A stretch of 64,000 nt of DNA, taken from positions 42,877 to 106,876 of the forward strand of contig JBBCJM010000048.1 in NCBI GenBank assembly GCA_037190175.1, written 5' to 3'. Below, piece by piece: positions 49,351-56,664 of this stretch. The notes under the pieces are model-generated. The model had not been told where the DNA came from, searched no databases, and saw only the letters and a list, made by a program, of their open reading frames with translations. The number at the start of each line of letters is the position of its first letter. Positions within the stretch are counted from its first letter, which is position 1. This stretch comes from JBBCJM01 sp037190175. Its GTDB lineage: Bacteria > Pseudomonadota > Alphaproteobacteria > Rhodobacterales > Rhodobacteraceae. Position numbers and translations under genes: made by a program.

Positions 49351-50522
49351 GTCCGGGGTTCGGGGTTCAGCAGAACCGGGTAGGAGGAGAAGTTCTTGCG
49401 CAGGGTGTTCACGTCCTGCACCGCCGGACGCTCCGGGTCGGGCCGCACGTCGCGGTCGATCAGCGCCATCAGCAGCTGGGTGACGATGCCGTACTGGTGG
49501 GTGTCGGGGTCGGTGTCCGGCCCCGCCGGGATGCCGCCGTCCAGGTCGCGGCCCAGGCACATATGCGCGCCGAAGCCGAAGGTCAGGCCCCAGAGCGGCA
49601 CGCCCTCGGGCTTCGGCCGGTCGGGATCGAACTGGTCGGCCGTCTCGCCGAAGATGTCGCGCTGCCGGTTGGCGGCGGCGAAGTCCAGCACCACCCGGCC
49701 CTCGGTGGACATGGGGCAGGAATCCTCCGGCCGCCGCCAGGCCACGGGGCTGGCGGGGTGCAGCCGGAAGCTCTCGTGCACGCAGCGTTGCAGGTAGAGC
49801 CGGTCCTGCCGCAGCGCCTGCCGCTGGGCGAGGTCGGGCCAGCGCAGGAAGATCTCGTGCAGGGCGTGGACGGTGGAATTGGCGGTGGAATGCGACCCGG
49901 CCTGCAGGAAGAAGGCCATCTCGCGCAGGATCACCTCGTCGCTCAGCCCCAGCTTTTCCCGGTCGCGCAGCAGCAGCGTCAGCACGTCGCGCGGCAGCGC
50001 GTCGCCGCCCTGCGCCAGCGCCGCCTCGCGCCGGGCGATCGAGGGCAGCAGGAAGGCCACCCGCAATTCCTCCAGCGCCCGGCGCACCTCGGCGCGCACC
50101 TCGTCCTTGTCGCGGGTGGAATGCACCAGCGTGGCGCCCTCGGAGAAGGTCTTGACCAGATGCAGCAGGCGCTCGGTCTCTTCCGGCGACTTCTCCGGCC
50201 GGTCGATGCCGGCGAAATCGGCGGTCAGGTTCATCGTGACCCGATAGCCGAACTCGACCAGATCCATCCGCCCCCCGCCCGCCAGCGAGGCGAAGACCTG
50301 CGCGAGCGCCGGGGGGAACACCTCGGCCTCGTAATAGGCGAAGTAGTCCTTGCGCAGGATCGAGAACTCCAGCACCCGCCGCTTGTGGTGCGCCGGGCCG
50401 TGCAGGGTCAGCAGCACGTCGTCCATCACCACGCCGCCCTCGTCGTAGAGCGCCTGCCGCATGGTGCGGTCGGTCAGGACCTTGGTGATCTGCTGATAGT
50501 CGGTGATGACCTGTTCGCTCAC
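49347..50522 (-). CDS. Cytochrome P450 (operon copy 2, first gene of the run)
   Basis: Protein of 391 residues from a GTG at 50522 that has GGAGG 8 bases upstream; an in-frame ATG at 50573 lacks such a site. The heme loop F-G-F-G-A-H-M-C-L-G puts the Cys at residue 322, E-S-F-R is near 232 and the I helix reads A-G-S-H-S-T-A-N, with His in the place of the usual acid. The C-terminal part has exactly 69 residues after the Cys, as in the other P450, and a similar insertion. The two are paralogues. It needs external electron donors. Confidence 0.92.
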   Translation of the reverse strand: MSEQVITDYQQITKVLTDRTMRQALYDEGGVVMDDVLLTLHGPAHHKRRVLEFSILRKDYFAYYEAEVFPPALAQVFASLAGGGRMDLVEFGYRVTMNLTADFAGIDRPEKSPEETERLLHLVKTFSEGATLVHSTRDKDEVRAEVRRALEELRVAFLLPSIARREAALAQGGDALPRDVLTLLLRDREKLGLSDEVILREMAFFLQAGSHSTANSTVHALHEIFLRWPDLAQRQALRQDRLYLQRCVHESFRLHPASPVAWRRPEDSCPMSTEGRVVLDFAAANRQRDIFGETADQFDPDRPKPEGVPLWGLTFGFGAHMCLGRDLDGGIPAGPDTDPDTHQYGIVTQLLMALIDRDVRPDPERPAVQDVNTLRKNFSSYPVLLNPEPRT

Positions 50523-50682
50523 GGGGCAATCCTCCGCCGGCGCGCGGGCGGCGCGTCGGGATCGTGGTGACATCTGTCGGGGGGTAAGGGGGCTCAGCCC
50601 GGCCCGGACCTGGATCCTCGGTCGTCCACCGGCTCCTCCCGCAGCACTGGAACGCTGGTACTGTTCCCCATCATCCGGCCAT

Positions 50683-50727
50683 GGTCAATTTCAATAATCT
50701 AAGGGCTGGTATCTGATTTCCAGATAG
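50683..50727 (-). promoter_or_regulatory. 45-bp shared element, copy 1, upstream of the P450 operon
   Basis: On the plus strand it reads GGTCAATTTCAATA, a variable part, and then TATCTG-ATTTC-CAGATA at 50710-50726, a perfect 6-bp dyad. It matches copy 2 at 51328-51372 in 34 of 45 positions with the same internal spacing of 27 bases. It lies 160-205 bases before the first gene of the leftward catabolic run and just after the VOC gene stop. Orientation matches both leftward genes. Operator plus core promoter is the best guess. Confidence 0.72.
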
Positions 50728-50737
50728 AAGCCGTGCC

Positions 50738-51280
50738 TCAGACCCTGGCAGCCGGCCAGCCCTCGCGGATCGGGTCGCTGCCGTCCCACTCCGCCGCCGC
50801 CTGCGCCACCTGCTCGAAGATCGAGCGGCGCTCGGGCCCCTTGCGGGTGATCTCGATCACCACGCCGGTGTCGTCCGGGTGCTCCAGATAGGCGAAGGGC
50901 CCGTAGGCCGAGCGGCCCTCCTGGATCATGACCCAGCCCTTCGCCCGGGCCCGCGCCACCGCGCCGTCGAAGTCCTCCTCCCACGAGGACACATGCTGCA
51001 AGGGGCTGCCCTGCGGATAGCGGTCCAGCCATTCGGTATAGATGCTGGGCGCGGGGCTGACCTGCTGGATCAGCTCCAGCTGGTGGGTGCCGCTGTTGGC
51101 CAGCGCCGCGTGCATCACCATCTCGATGGGCTGGCCGCGATAGATGCAGACCGGCAGCCGCACGTTGCGCGCGACGAACCAGGGGCCGATCCCCGCCTTG
51201 TCGGACAGGAAGCGCAGGTGGCGGTCGATGTCGCGCACGACATAGCCCGACTGGGTGATGTTGCCGAAGACCAGAGACAT
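50738..51280 (-). CDS. VOC-superfamily (glyoxalase-fold) protein
   Basis: Protein of 180 residues of the vicinal-oxygen-chelate fold: G-Y-V-V-R-D-I-D-R-H near residue 13, H-Q-L-E-L-I near 68, Q-H-V-S-S-W near 95 and a glutamate in V-I-E-I-T near 140, consistent with two beta-alpha-beta-beta-beta modules. It resembles methylmalonyl-CoA-epimerase/glyoxalase_4-type proteins and could be a lyase, epimerase or ring-cleavage helper. It has its own copy of the shared regulatory element upstream and probably belongs to the catabolic regulon. Confidence 0.8.
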   Translation of the reverse strand: MSLVFGNITQSGYVVRDIDRHLRFLSDKAGIGPWFVARNVRLPVCIYRGQPIEMVMHAALANSGTHQLELIQQVSPAPSIYTEWLDRYPQGSPLQHVSSWEEDFDGAVARARAKGWVMIQEGRSAYGPFAYLEHPDDTGVVIEITRKGPERRSIFEQVAQAAAEWDGSDPIREGWPAARV

Positions 51281-51327
51281 GTTCCCCCCCGCATTGCCGG
51301 GGCCGATCATCCCCGGCCGTCGGCCCC

Positions 51328-51372
51328 GGTCAATTTCAATATTCTGCGGGGCAATATCTGAAAACCAGATGG
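51328..51372 (-). promoter_or_regulatory. 45-bp shared element, copy 2, in the VOC/SRPBCC divergent region
   Basis: GGTCAATTTCAATA is followed 27 bases from its start by TATCTG-AAAAC-CAGAT, a dyad ATCTG-N5-CAGAT at 51356-51370. It lies about 50-90 bases before the leftward VOC start and 85-128 bases before the rightward SRPBCC start, so it could serve both. The AT-rich conserved TATTGAAATT on the minus strand might include the -10 region (inference). Confidence 0.72.
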
Positions 51373-51455
51373 CGGCGGGGCGCCGCCCGGGCGGCAGGGG
51401 CTGGAACAATCCCCTGCCGCCCGGGTTCGGTCGCGGTCCCCCCAGGAGATCCCCC

Positions 51456-52073
51456 ATGCCCCACCCCGCCCTGCTTCCCCGACTGGCCGCCGCCGTGGCG
51501 GTGGCCGGCATCGCCGGTCTGGTGGCCGGCCGCGTCGCCCGCGCCCGCGCCCATCCGCCCGACAGCGCCCCGGGCCGCACCGCCCGGCGCTTCCGCTTCG
51601 GCCAGCACGTGGTCAGCGGCCGCAGCGTCACCGTGAACGCCCCGCCGGAGGAGCTGTTCCGGCTGTGGCGCGAGCTGGAGACGCTCTCCCGCCTTCTCGG
51701 CCATGTCGAGGATGCGCGGCAGATCGGCCCCGACCGCTGGGCCTGGACGCTGGTCGGCCCCGCCGGCAACCGTGCCCGCGTCGAGGTGAAGATCACCGAG
51801 GACCGCCCGGGCGAGGTGCTGGCCTGGCAGTCGACCGGGGAGTCCGAGGTCGAGGCCCAAGGCAAGATCGCCTTCGCCGCCGACCCCGCCGGCCGCGGCA
51901 CGCGGGTGGAGGCCACGGTGGCCCATGTGCCCCCCTTCGGCCGCCCCGGCCACTGGGTGGCCAGGCTGGCCGGCCGCGACCCCGGCACCCTGGCGCGCCA
52001 TGCGCTCAAGCGGATGAAGATGCTGGCCGAAACCGGCGAGATCGCCACTGCCGCCCGCCGCAGGGAGGCGTGA
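51456..52073 (+). CDS. SRPBCC/START-like lipid-binding-fold protein
   Basis: Protein of 205 residues with CCAGGAGAT upstream. An N-terminal membrane helix (about residues 8-27) is followed by a polyketide-cyclase/COG5637-like domain: S-V-T-V-N-A-P-P-E-E-L-F-R-L-W-R-E-L-E-T-L (seen as separate blocks), W-A-W-T-L, E-D-R-P-G-E-V-L-A-W-Q-S and a C-terminal L-K-R-M-K-M-L-A-E-T-G-E. The hydrophobic cavity suggests binding of a small hydrophobic ligand. It starts 176 bases from the divergent VOC gene. The alcohol dehydrogenase gene follows by 2 bases. Confidence 0.78.
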   Translation: MPHPALLPRLAAAVAVAGIAGLVAGRVARARAHPPDSAPGRTARRFRFGQHVVSGRSVTVNAPPEELFRLWRELETLSRLLGHVEDARQIGPDRWAWTLVGPAGNRARVEVKITEDRPGEVLAWQSTGESEVEAQGKIAFAADPAGRGTRVEATVAHVPPFGRPGHWVARLAGRDPGTLARHALKRMKMLAETGEIATAARRREA

Positions 52074-52075
52074 CG

Positions 52076-53245
52076 ATGCGCGCCCTGACCTGGCAGGGGA
52101 CCCGCGACGTGCGGGTCGAGACCGTGCCCGACCCCGAGATCGTGAACCCCCGCGACGCGATCATAGAAGTCACCGCCACCGCCATCTGCGGCTCGGACCT
52201 GCATCTCTACGACGGGGTGATCCCGGGGGTGAAGCCGGGCGACGTGCTGGGGCACGAGTTCATGGGCCGGGTGGTGGAGACCGGCCCCGGCAGCACGCTG
52301 AAGAAGGGCCAGCGGGTGGTGGTGCCCTTCACCATCTCCTGCGGCGCCTGCTTCTTCTGCCGCGAGGGGCAGTTCGCCGCCTGCGACAACTCGAACCCTG
52401 TGGAATGCCAGGACGCCTCGGAGCTTGCCTACGGCCATGCGATGAGCGGGATGTTCGGCTATTCGCACATGACCGGCGGCTATTCCGGCGGGCAGGCGCA
52501 ATACGTGCGGGTGCCGTTCTCGGACATCGGCCCCGTCGTGGTGCCCGATGCGCTGGGCGACGAACAGGCGCTGTTCCTGTCGGACATCCTGCCCACCGGC
52601 TGGATGGCGGCCGAGAACGCGCGGATCGCCCAGGGCGACACCGTGGCGGTCTGGGGCTGCGGGCCGGTCGGCCTTTTCGCGGTGCAGAGCGCGCTGATCA
52701 TGGGCGCGGGCCAGGTGATCGCCATCGACCACTGGCCGGGGCGGCTGGATCTGGCCCGCGGGCTGGGCGCCAAGGTCATCGACTATACGCAGAGCCACGT
52801 GCTGGACGCGCTGATGGAGATGACCGGCGGCCTCGGCCCCGACGCGGTGATCGACGCGGTGGGGATGGAGAGCCACGGGTTCTCGCCCGACAACATCCTC
52901 GACGCGCTGAAGCAGAAGATCGGCATCGGCGCCGACCGGGCGCACGCGCTGCGCATGGCGCTGATCGCCTGCCGCAAGGGCGGCCGCGTCTCGGTGCCCG
53001 GGGTCTATGGCGGGATGGCCGACCAGTTCCCGCTGGGGGCGCTGATGGAAAAGGGGCTGGAGCTGCGCACCGGCCAGACCCATGTGCAACGCTATTCCCG
53101 CGACCTGCTGCACCGGGTGGCCGAGGGCGAGATCGACACGACCTTCCTGATCTCGCACCGCCTGTCGCTGGAAGAGGCGGCCGAGGGTTATCGCAACTTC
53201 CGCGACCGGCAGAACGACTGGATCAAGGTGGTGATGCGGCCGTGA
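52076..53245 (+). CDS. Zinc-dependent alcohol dehydrogenase, formaldehyde-dehydrogenase-like
   Basis: Protein of 389 residues. Catalytic zinc ligands C-G-S-D-L-H near residue 39 and G-H-E-F near 61, the structural zinc set C-G-A-C-F-F-C...C near 92-106, and the Rossmann motif G-C-G-P-V-G near 199. The H-M-T-G-G-Y and D-A-V-G-M-E-S-H-G segments are typical of the glutathione-independent formaldehyde-dehydrogenase-like MDR group. It is co-transcribed with the SRPBCC gene. It may oxidise a product alcohol or aldehyde of the neighbouring pathway, or act in stress detoxification. Confidence 0.88.
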   Translation: MRALTWQGTRDVRVETVPDPEIVNPRDAIIEVTATAICGSDLHLYDGVIPGVKPGDVLGHEFMGRVVETGPGSTLKKGQRVVVPFTISCGACFFCREGQFAACDNSNPVECQDASELAYGHAMSGMFGYSHMTGGYSGGQAQYVRVPFSDIGPVVVPDALGDEQALFLSDILPTGWMAAENARIAQGDTVAVWGCGPVGLFAVQSALIMGAGQVIAIDHWPGRLDLARGLGAKVIDYTQSHVLDALMEMTGGLGPDAVIDAVGMESHGFSPDNILDALKQKIGIGADRAHALRMALIACRKGGRVSVPGVYGGMADQFPLGALMEKGLELRTGQTHVQRYSRDLLHRVAEGEIDTTFLISHRLSLEEAAEGYRNFRDRQNDWIKVVMRP

Positions 53246-53331
53246 CCCATCCGCGCGGCGCCCGGCGGCCCTGTCCCCGCCCCGCCCGGCTGGCGCGCGC
53301 GGGACGGCGGAGCCAGGGGAGAACCCGGCCG

Positions 53332-53928
53332 ATGCAGAATGAGCCCAACCGGCAGCCGCCGCTGTCGCAGGTGCTGGAGGACCTGCCCGAAGCCGGCCCG
53401 GTCACCCTGGGGCAGTTCGCCCGCCTCAGCGGCACCCGGGCGCACGGGCTGACGCTTCTCATCCTGAGCCTGCCCGAGATCGTGATGTACATCCCCGGCA
53501 GTTCGGCGGTGCTGGCGGTGCCGATCTTCCTCGTGGCGCTGAACCTGGCGATCCACGGCGAAAGCGGGCACATGCCCGGCTGGCTGGCCCGCCGCACCCT
53601 GCCCGCCCGGCTGGTACGGGTGATGCGCCGCGGCCTGCCGCGCTTCCTGCGCTGGGGCGAGCGGCTGTCGCGCCCGCGCTGGCCGCTGGTGGCGGCGCGG
53701 GGGCGGGTGGCCGGGCTCGTGTGCCTGGTCCACGCGGTGGTGCTGATGGCGCCGCTGCCCTTCCTGAACACCCCGCCGGCGCTCTGCGTGGCGCTGATGG
53801 CCTGGGGCCTGGTCTACCGCGACGGCATCGCCATGGTGCTGGGCGCCGCAGGCTCGGTGCTGGTGCTGGTGGCCGTCGTCACGCTGGGCGCGCAGTCCTG
53901 GGCCCTGGTCACGGGGCTGTGGTCCTGA
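53332..53928 (+). CDS. ExoD-family membrane protein
   Basis: Protein of 198 residues with about four to five membrane helices. The family pattern is L-L-I-L-S-L-P-E near residue 43, P-G-S-S-A-V-L-A-V-P near 55, and P-L-P-F-L-N-T-P-P-A near 140. ExoD proteins were linked to exopolysaccharide production and alkali or osmotic sensitivity in rhizobia. It follows the dehydrogenase gene by 86 bases. Confidence 0.8.
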   Translation: MQNEPNRQPPLSQVLEDLPEAGPVTLGQFARLSGTRAHGLTLLILSLPEIVMYIPGSSAVLAVPIFLVALNLAIHGESGHMPGWLARRTLPARLVRVMRRGLPRFLRWGERLSRPRWPLVAARGRVAGLVCLVHAVVLMAPLPFLNTPPALCVALMAWGLVYRDGIAMVLGAAGSVLVLVAVVTLGAQSWALVTGLWS

Positions 53929-54031
53929 CCGCAAGCATCTGATTCAAATCGCTTCTCTTTCGAGCCACAAATATGCTTGGGGGGGGCCGGGGAGCAGGCG
54001 GCCCCCCGGCGCCTGCCGCAGGCCGCGCCGC

Positions 54032-54526
54032 CTACTCGATCACCCCGCAGGCCAGCCGGTCGCCCGCGTTGCCCGAGGGCTGGCTCTGATAGTCGTCGGC
54101 CTGGGCATGGATCATCAGCGCCCGGCCGAGGATGGTGTTCGCCTCGTCCGAAAGCGTGACCAGCGGGTTGAACACCTGCGCCCGCGCCGTGCCCTCGGCA
54201 TCGACCCAGAGGTTCGGCATGTCGCCCGCGTGCGGCCCGTTCTCGGCCAGCCAGCCATGCTCGGCCTCCGAGAAGTTGAAATGCCCGCCCGCGGATTCGT
54301 GGCCCGTGGCGTGGTCGCAGCTGCCGGTCTCGTGGATGTGGAAGGCCACCCAGGTGTTGGGCGGCAGCCCCATCACCTCGACCTCGATCAGCACCCCGCT
54401 CGGCGCCTCGGTCAGCGTGGCGCCGCCGGTCTGCTCGCCCGCGGTGTCGAGAAAGGTCGCCAGCGCATCGGCCTGCGCCAGCCCGGGCGCCAGCGCCAGC
54501 GCGCCCGCCGCAAGGATCCGTTTCAT
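54032..54526 (-). CDS. sodC: Periplasmic Cu/Zn superoxide dismutase
   Basis: Protein of 164 residues with a signal peptide (MKRILAAGALALAPGLAQA). Copper ligands H-I-H-E at residues 63 and 65, the bridging-loop H and G-G-H-F, zinc-site G-P-H-A-G-D, and the last copper ligand M-I-H-A-Q-A-D-D-Y near 140 are all present. Cysteines in G-S-C-D-H and L-A-C-G-V can form the conserved disulfide. It removes superoxide in the periplasm. It lies downstream of nepR in the same orientation, with a GGAAC-N16-GGTT site between them. Confidence 0.94.
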   Translation of the reverse strand: MKRILAAGALALAPGLAQADALATFLDTAGEQTGGATLTEAPSGVLIEVEVMGLPPNTWVAFHIHETGSCDHATGHESAGGHFNFSEAEHGWLAENGPHAGDMPNLWVDAEGTARAQVFNPLVTLSDEANTILGRALMIHAQADDYQSQPSGNAGDRLACGVIE

Positions 54527-54560
54527 CGCCTTCCCTCCGGTCCATGGATGACCGGGGCGC

Positions 54561-54585
54561 AACCGGCGGGCGGGGGTTTTGTTCC
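54561..54585 (-). promoter_or_regulatory. EcfG-like promoter of sodC (weak -10)
   Basis: On the minus strand GGAAC (54585-54581) and GGTT (54564-54561) are 16 bp apart, one change from the EcfG consensus GGAAC-N16/17-CGTT. It lies 35 bases before the sodC ATG, immediately after the nepR stop. The mismatch at the first -10 base makes it less sure than the other EcfG sites here. Confidence 0.5.
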
Positions 54586-54587
54586 CC

Positions 54588-54746
54588 TCAGCGCCCCCGG
54601 CGGGCGCGCAGCGCCTCCTCCAGCCGCAGGGCCAGGTCGCGCAGGTGGGGCGGCACCGGCTCGGCCACCAGCCGCTCCAGCAGCCGAAGGATGTGCCGTT
54701 CCAGACGTTCCTCCGCCTGGGCGGGATCCTCGGGTTCATGCCTCAT
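54588..54746 (-). CDS. nepR: Short NepR-like anti-sigma factor (53 aa)
   Basis: Protein of 53 residues; the ATG at 54746 has GAGGAC upstream. The core reads L-R-L-L-E-R-L-V-A-E-P-V-P-P-H-L-R-D-L, and E-P-V-P followed by a helix is the hallmark of NepR, which blocks EcfG by binding its two domains. It is divergent from the sigma gene with 175 bases between. A PhyR anti-anti-sigma gene is not in the window. The short size makes the family call moderate. Confidence 0.72.
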   Translation of the reverse strand: MRHEPEDPAQAEERLERHILRLLERLVAEPVPPHLRDLALRLEEALRARRGR

Positions 54747-54809
54747 CGTCTCGTCCTCTGCCCCTTCCGGCCGCAGCCGGCAAAATCTCGCCCGCAACGC
54801 GAACGACAC

Positions 54810-54834
54810 GGAACGGGTTTCGCGCAAGCACGTT
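54810..54834 (+). promoter_or_regulatory. EcfG-type promoter of the sigma-factor gene
   Basis: GGAAC at 54810-54814 and CGTT at 54831-54834 are 16 bp apart, an exact match to the general-stress EcfG consensus. The site points to the sigma gene starting at 54922 and implies autoregulation. The predicted leader is about 80 bases, longer than usual. Confidence 0.82.
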
Positions 54835-54921
54835 GCCCCACCGTTGAGCCCGTGACCCGTCAGCGCCCGACGGCGCGCGTACCGCCCGCGGCAATCCACA
54901 GAGAGACAAAGCAGACAACCG

Positions 54922-55461
54922 ATGTCCGACGATGTCCTGACCTATGTCCCCGCCCTGCGCCTGTTTGCACGCTCGCTGTGCCATCGGCCTTCCGATGCCG
55001 ACGATCTCGTCCAGGAAACCCTCCTGCGTGCCATCGAGAACATCGGCTCCTACACACCGGGAACGAATATGCGGGCCTGGTTGTTCCGAATCATGCGCAA
55101 CCGCTTCTACAATAACTGCGCGAAGTGGTCGCGAGAGCACACCGGGGGCGAGGATTGCGTCTCCTCCGTCCCCTCGGTCCAGCCCCGGCAGGACTGGCAC
55201 ATGCAGGGCTGCGAACTGGCCCGCGCGCTGGCCGACCTGCCGCCGCACTACCGCGAGGCCATCGTGCTGGTGCTGGTGATCGGGGAAAGCTACCTGCGCG
55301 CGGCCGAGATCCTCGACTGCGACATCGGCACGATCAAGAGCCGGATCAACCGCGGCCGGCGGCTGCTGCGCCAGGCGCTGGAGCCCGAGATCCCGGCCCG
55401 GGAACATCTGCCGCCGCCGCGGGTTCGGCCCGCAGCCGAGGCGAGGCGGAGCAGCCCATGA
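54922..55461 (+). CDS. ecfG: ECF RNA-polymerase sigma factor, EcfG type (general stress response)
   Basis: Protein of 179 residues. Region 2 contains D-A-D-D-L-V-Q-E-T-L-L-R-A near residues 26-38 and T-N-M-R-A-W-L-F-R-I-M-R-N-R-F; region 4 contains L-P-P-H-Y-R-E-A-I-V-L and E-I-L-D-C-D-I-G-T-I-K-S-R-I-N-R-G-R. The G-E-S-Y variation in region 4 and the short tail are typical of EcfG (ECF15) proteins. It would direct transcription of stress genes after PhyR captures NepR. Several target promoters are in the window. The stop overlaps the SDR start by ATGA. Confidence 0.88.
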   Translation: MSDDVLTYVPALRLFARSLCHRPSDADDLVQETLLRAIENIGSYTPGTNMRAWLFRIMRNRFYNNCAKWSREHTGGEDCVSSVPSVQPRQDWHMQGCELARALADLPPHYREAIVLVLVIGESYLRAAEILDCDIGTIKSRINRGRRLLRQALEPEIPAREHLPPPRVRPAAEARRSSP

Positions 55462-56255
55462 AACCTGACGATCCCCCCGACCATGCGCCGCGCCATCCCG
55501 GCTCGGCCCGGCTGGCGGGGAAACTGGCGCTGATCACCGGCGGTGCCTCGGGCATCGGCCGCGCGGTGGCCGAGCTTTTCGCGCGGGAGAAGGCCCGCGT
55601 CGTGGTCGCCTCCCGCGCCGAGGACGCCGAGGCCCCGGGCTTCGTCGCCGGCCTGCGGGCCGAGGGGGCGGAGGCCACGCTCCTGACCATGGACGTGCGC
55701 GACCGCCGGGCCGTGCACCACGCCATCGGCCGGGCGGTCGAGCGGCAGGGGCCGCTGGACATCCTGGTCTGCAACGCGGGGATCCAGAAGGTCTGCCACG
55801 ACATCACCGAACTGACCGAGGAGGACGTGGCGGCGGTGTTCGACACCAACGTCATGGGCTGTCTTTGGGTGGTGCAGGCCGCGCTGCCGCACCTGCGCGA
55901 GGGGGGCGCCATCGTGCTCACCACCTCGGCCACCGCCTATGTCGGCAATGCGGAACTGGTGGACTATTCCGCCACCAAGGGGGCCGGGGTGGCGCTGGTC
56001 CGTTCGCTGGCGCTGCAGCTCGCGCCGCGGGGGATCCGGGTGAACGGAGTGGCGCCGGGGCCGGTCTGGACCCCGATGATCGCCGCCTCGCTGCCCGCCG
56101 GGGAGATCGAGCGGTTCGGCACCGATGTGCCCTTGGGCCGGCCCGCGCAGCCCAACGAGATCGCGCCGAGCTTCCTGTTCCTCGCCTCTTCCGATGCCAG
56201 CTACATGACCGGGCAGATCCTGCACCCCAACGGCGGGATGCCGGTCGCGAGCTGA
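55458..56255 (+). CDS. Stress-type short-chain dehydrogenase, YghA/YhdF-like
   Basis: Protein of 265 residues with T-G-G-A-S-G-I-G near residue 29, V-C-N-A-G-I near 108 and catalytic Y-S-A-T-K near 175. The extra N-terminal tail with P-D-D-P-P-D-H and the C-terminal Y-M-T-G-Q-I-L-H-P-N-G-G are typical of the YghA/YhdF group often found in stress regulons. The 4-base overlap with ecfG puts it in the sigma operon. Confidence 0.87.
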   Translation: MKPDDPPDHAPRHPGSARLAGKLALITGGASGIGRAVAELFAREKARVVVASRAEDAEAPGFVAGLRAEGAEATLLTMDVRDRRAVHHAIGRAVERQGPLDILVCNAGIQKVCHDITELTEEDVAAVFDTNVMGCLWVVQAALPHLREGGAIVLTTSATAYVGNAELVDYSATKGAGVALVRSLALQLAPRGIRVNGVAPGPVWTPMIAASLPAGEIERFGTDVPLGRPAQPNEIAPSFLFLASSDASYMTGQILHPNGGMPVAS

Positions 56256-56309
56256 ACCGTCCGCCGGGCGCGGGATGCGCGCCCGGCACAACCGAAAGGA
56301 GGACTACCC

Positions 56310-56600
56310 ATGTCCGCACCCCGCACCAACCTGGAGCGCCAGCGCCGCCGCCATTGGGTTCCCCTGCTGGGGATGGCGCTGGTGGCCGCCTTCGGCGTGC
56401 TGCTGATCGTCTACTGGCTGTTCGAGGAGGCGGCGGAATCCGACCAGCCGCAGGGCAGCGCCCCGCCGCCCATCGGCAGCATCGAGACCGCCCCCACCGC
56501 CACCGAGCCGCCCGACCCGGCCGCGCCGGTGCAGGGGATCGACACCCCCGGCGCCACCACGCCGACGCCCGCGCCCGAGCAGCCCGCCCCGGCGCCCTGA
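56310..56600 (+). CDS. Small single-pass membrane protein with proline-rich tail
   Basis: Protein of 96 residues with GAAAGGAGGA upstream. Basic N-terminus (R-Q-R-R-R-H), one membrane helix (about residues 17-38) and a periplasmic tail rich in Pro, Thr and Ala. No family is recognised. It may be co-transcribed with the sigma/SDR genes 54 bases upstream. A role in envelope stress is possible but unsupported. Confidence 0.6.
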   Translation: MSAPRTNLERQRRRHWVPLLGMALVAAFGVLLIVYWLFEEAAESDQPQGSAPPPIGSIETAPTATEPPDPAAPVQGIDTPGATTPTPAPEQPAPAP

Positions 56601-56664
56601 CGCGCCCTTGCCATCCGCCCCCCTTTCGGCATGGTGCCGGGACGGGGGGCAGGAGGCCGGGCGG

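Noticed and set aside
53932..53979. Inverted repeat CAAGCAT / ATGCTTG between exoD-like and sodC genes
   Set aside because: Only 7 bp with a loop of more than 30 bases and no T-run; expected by chance.
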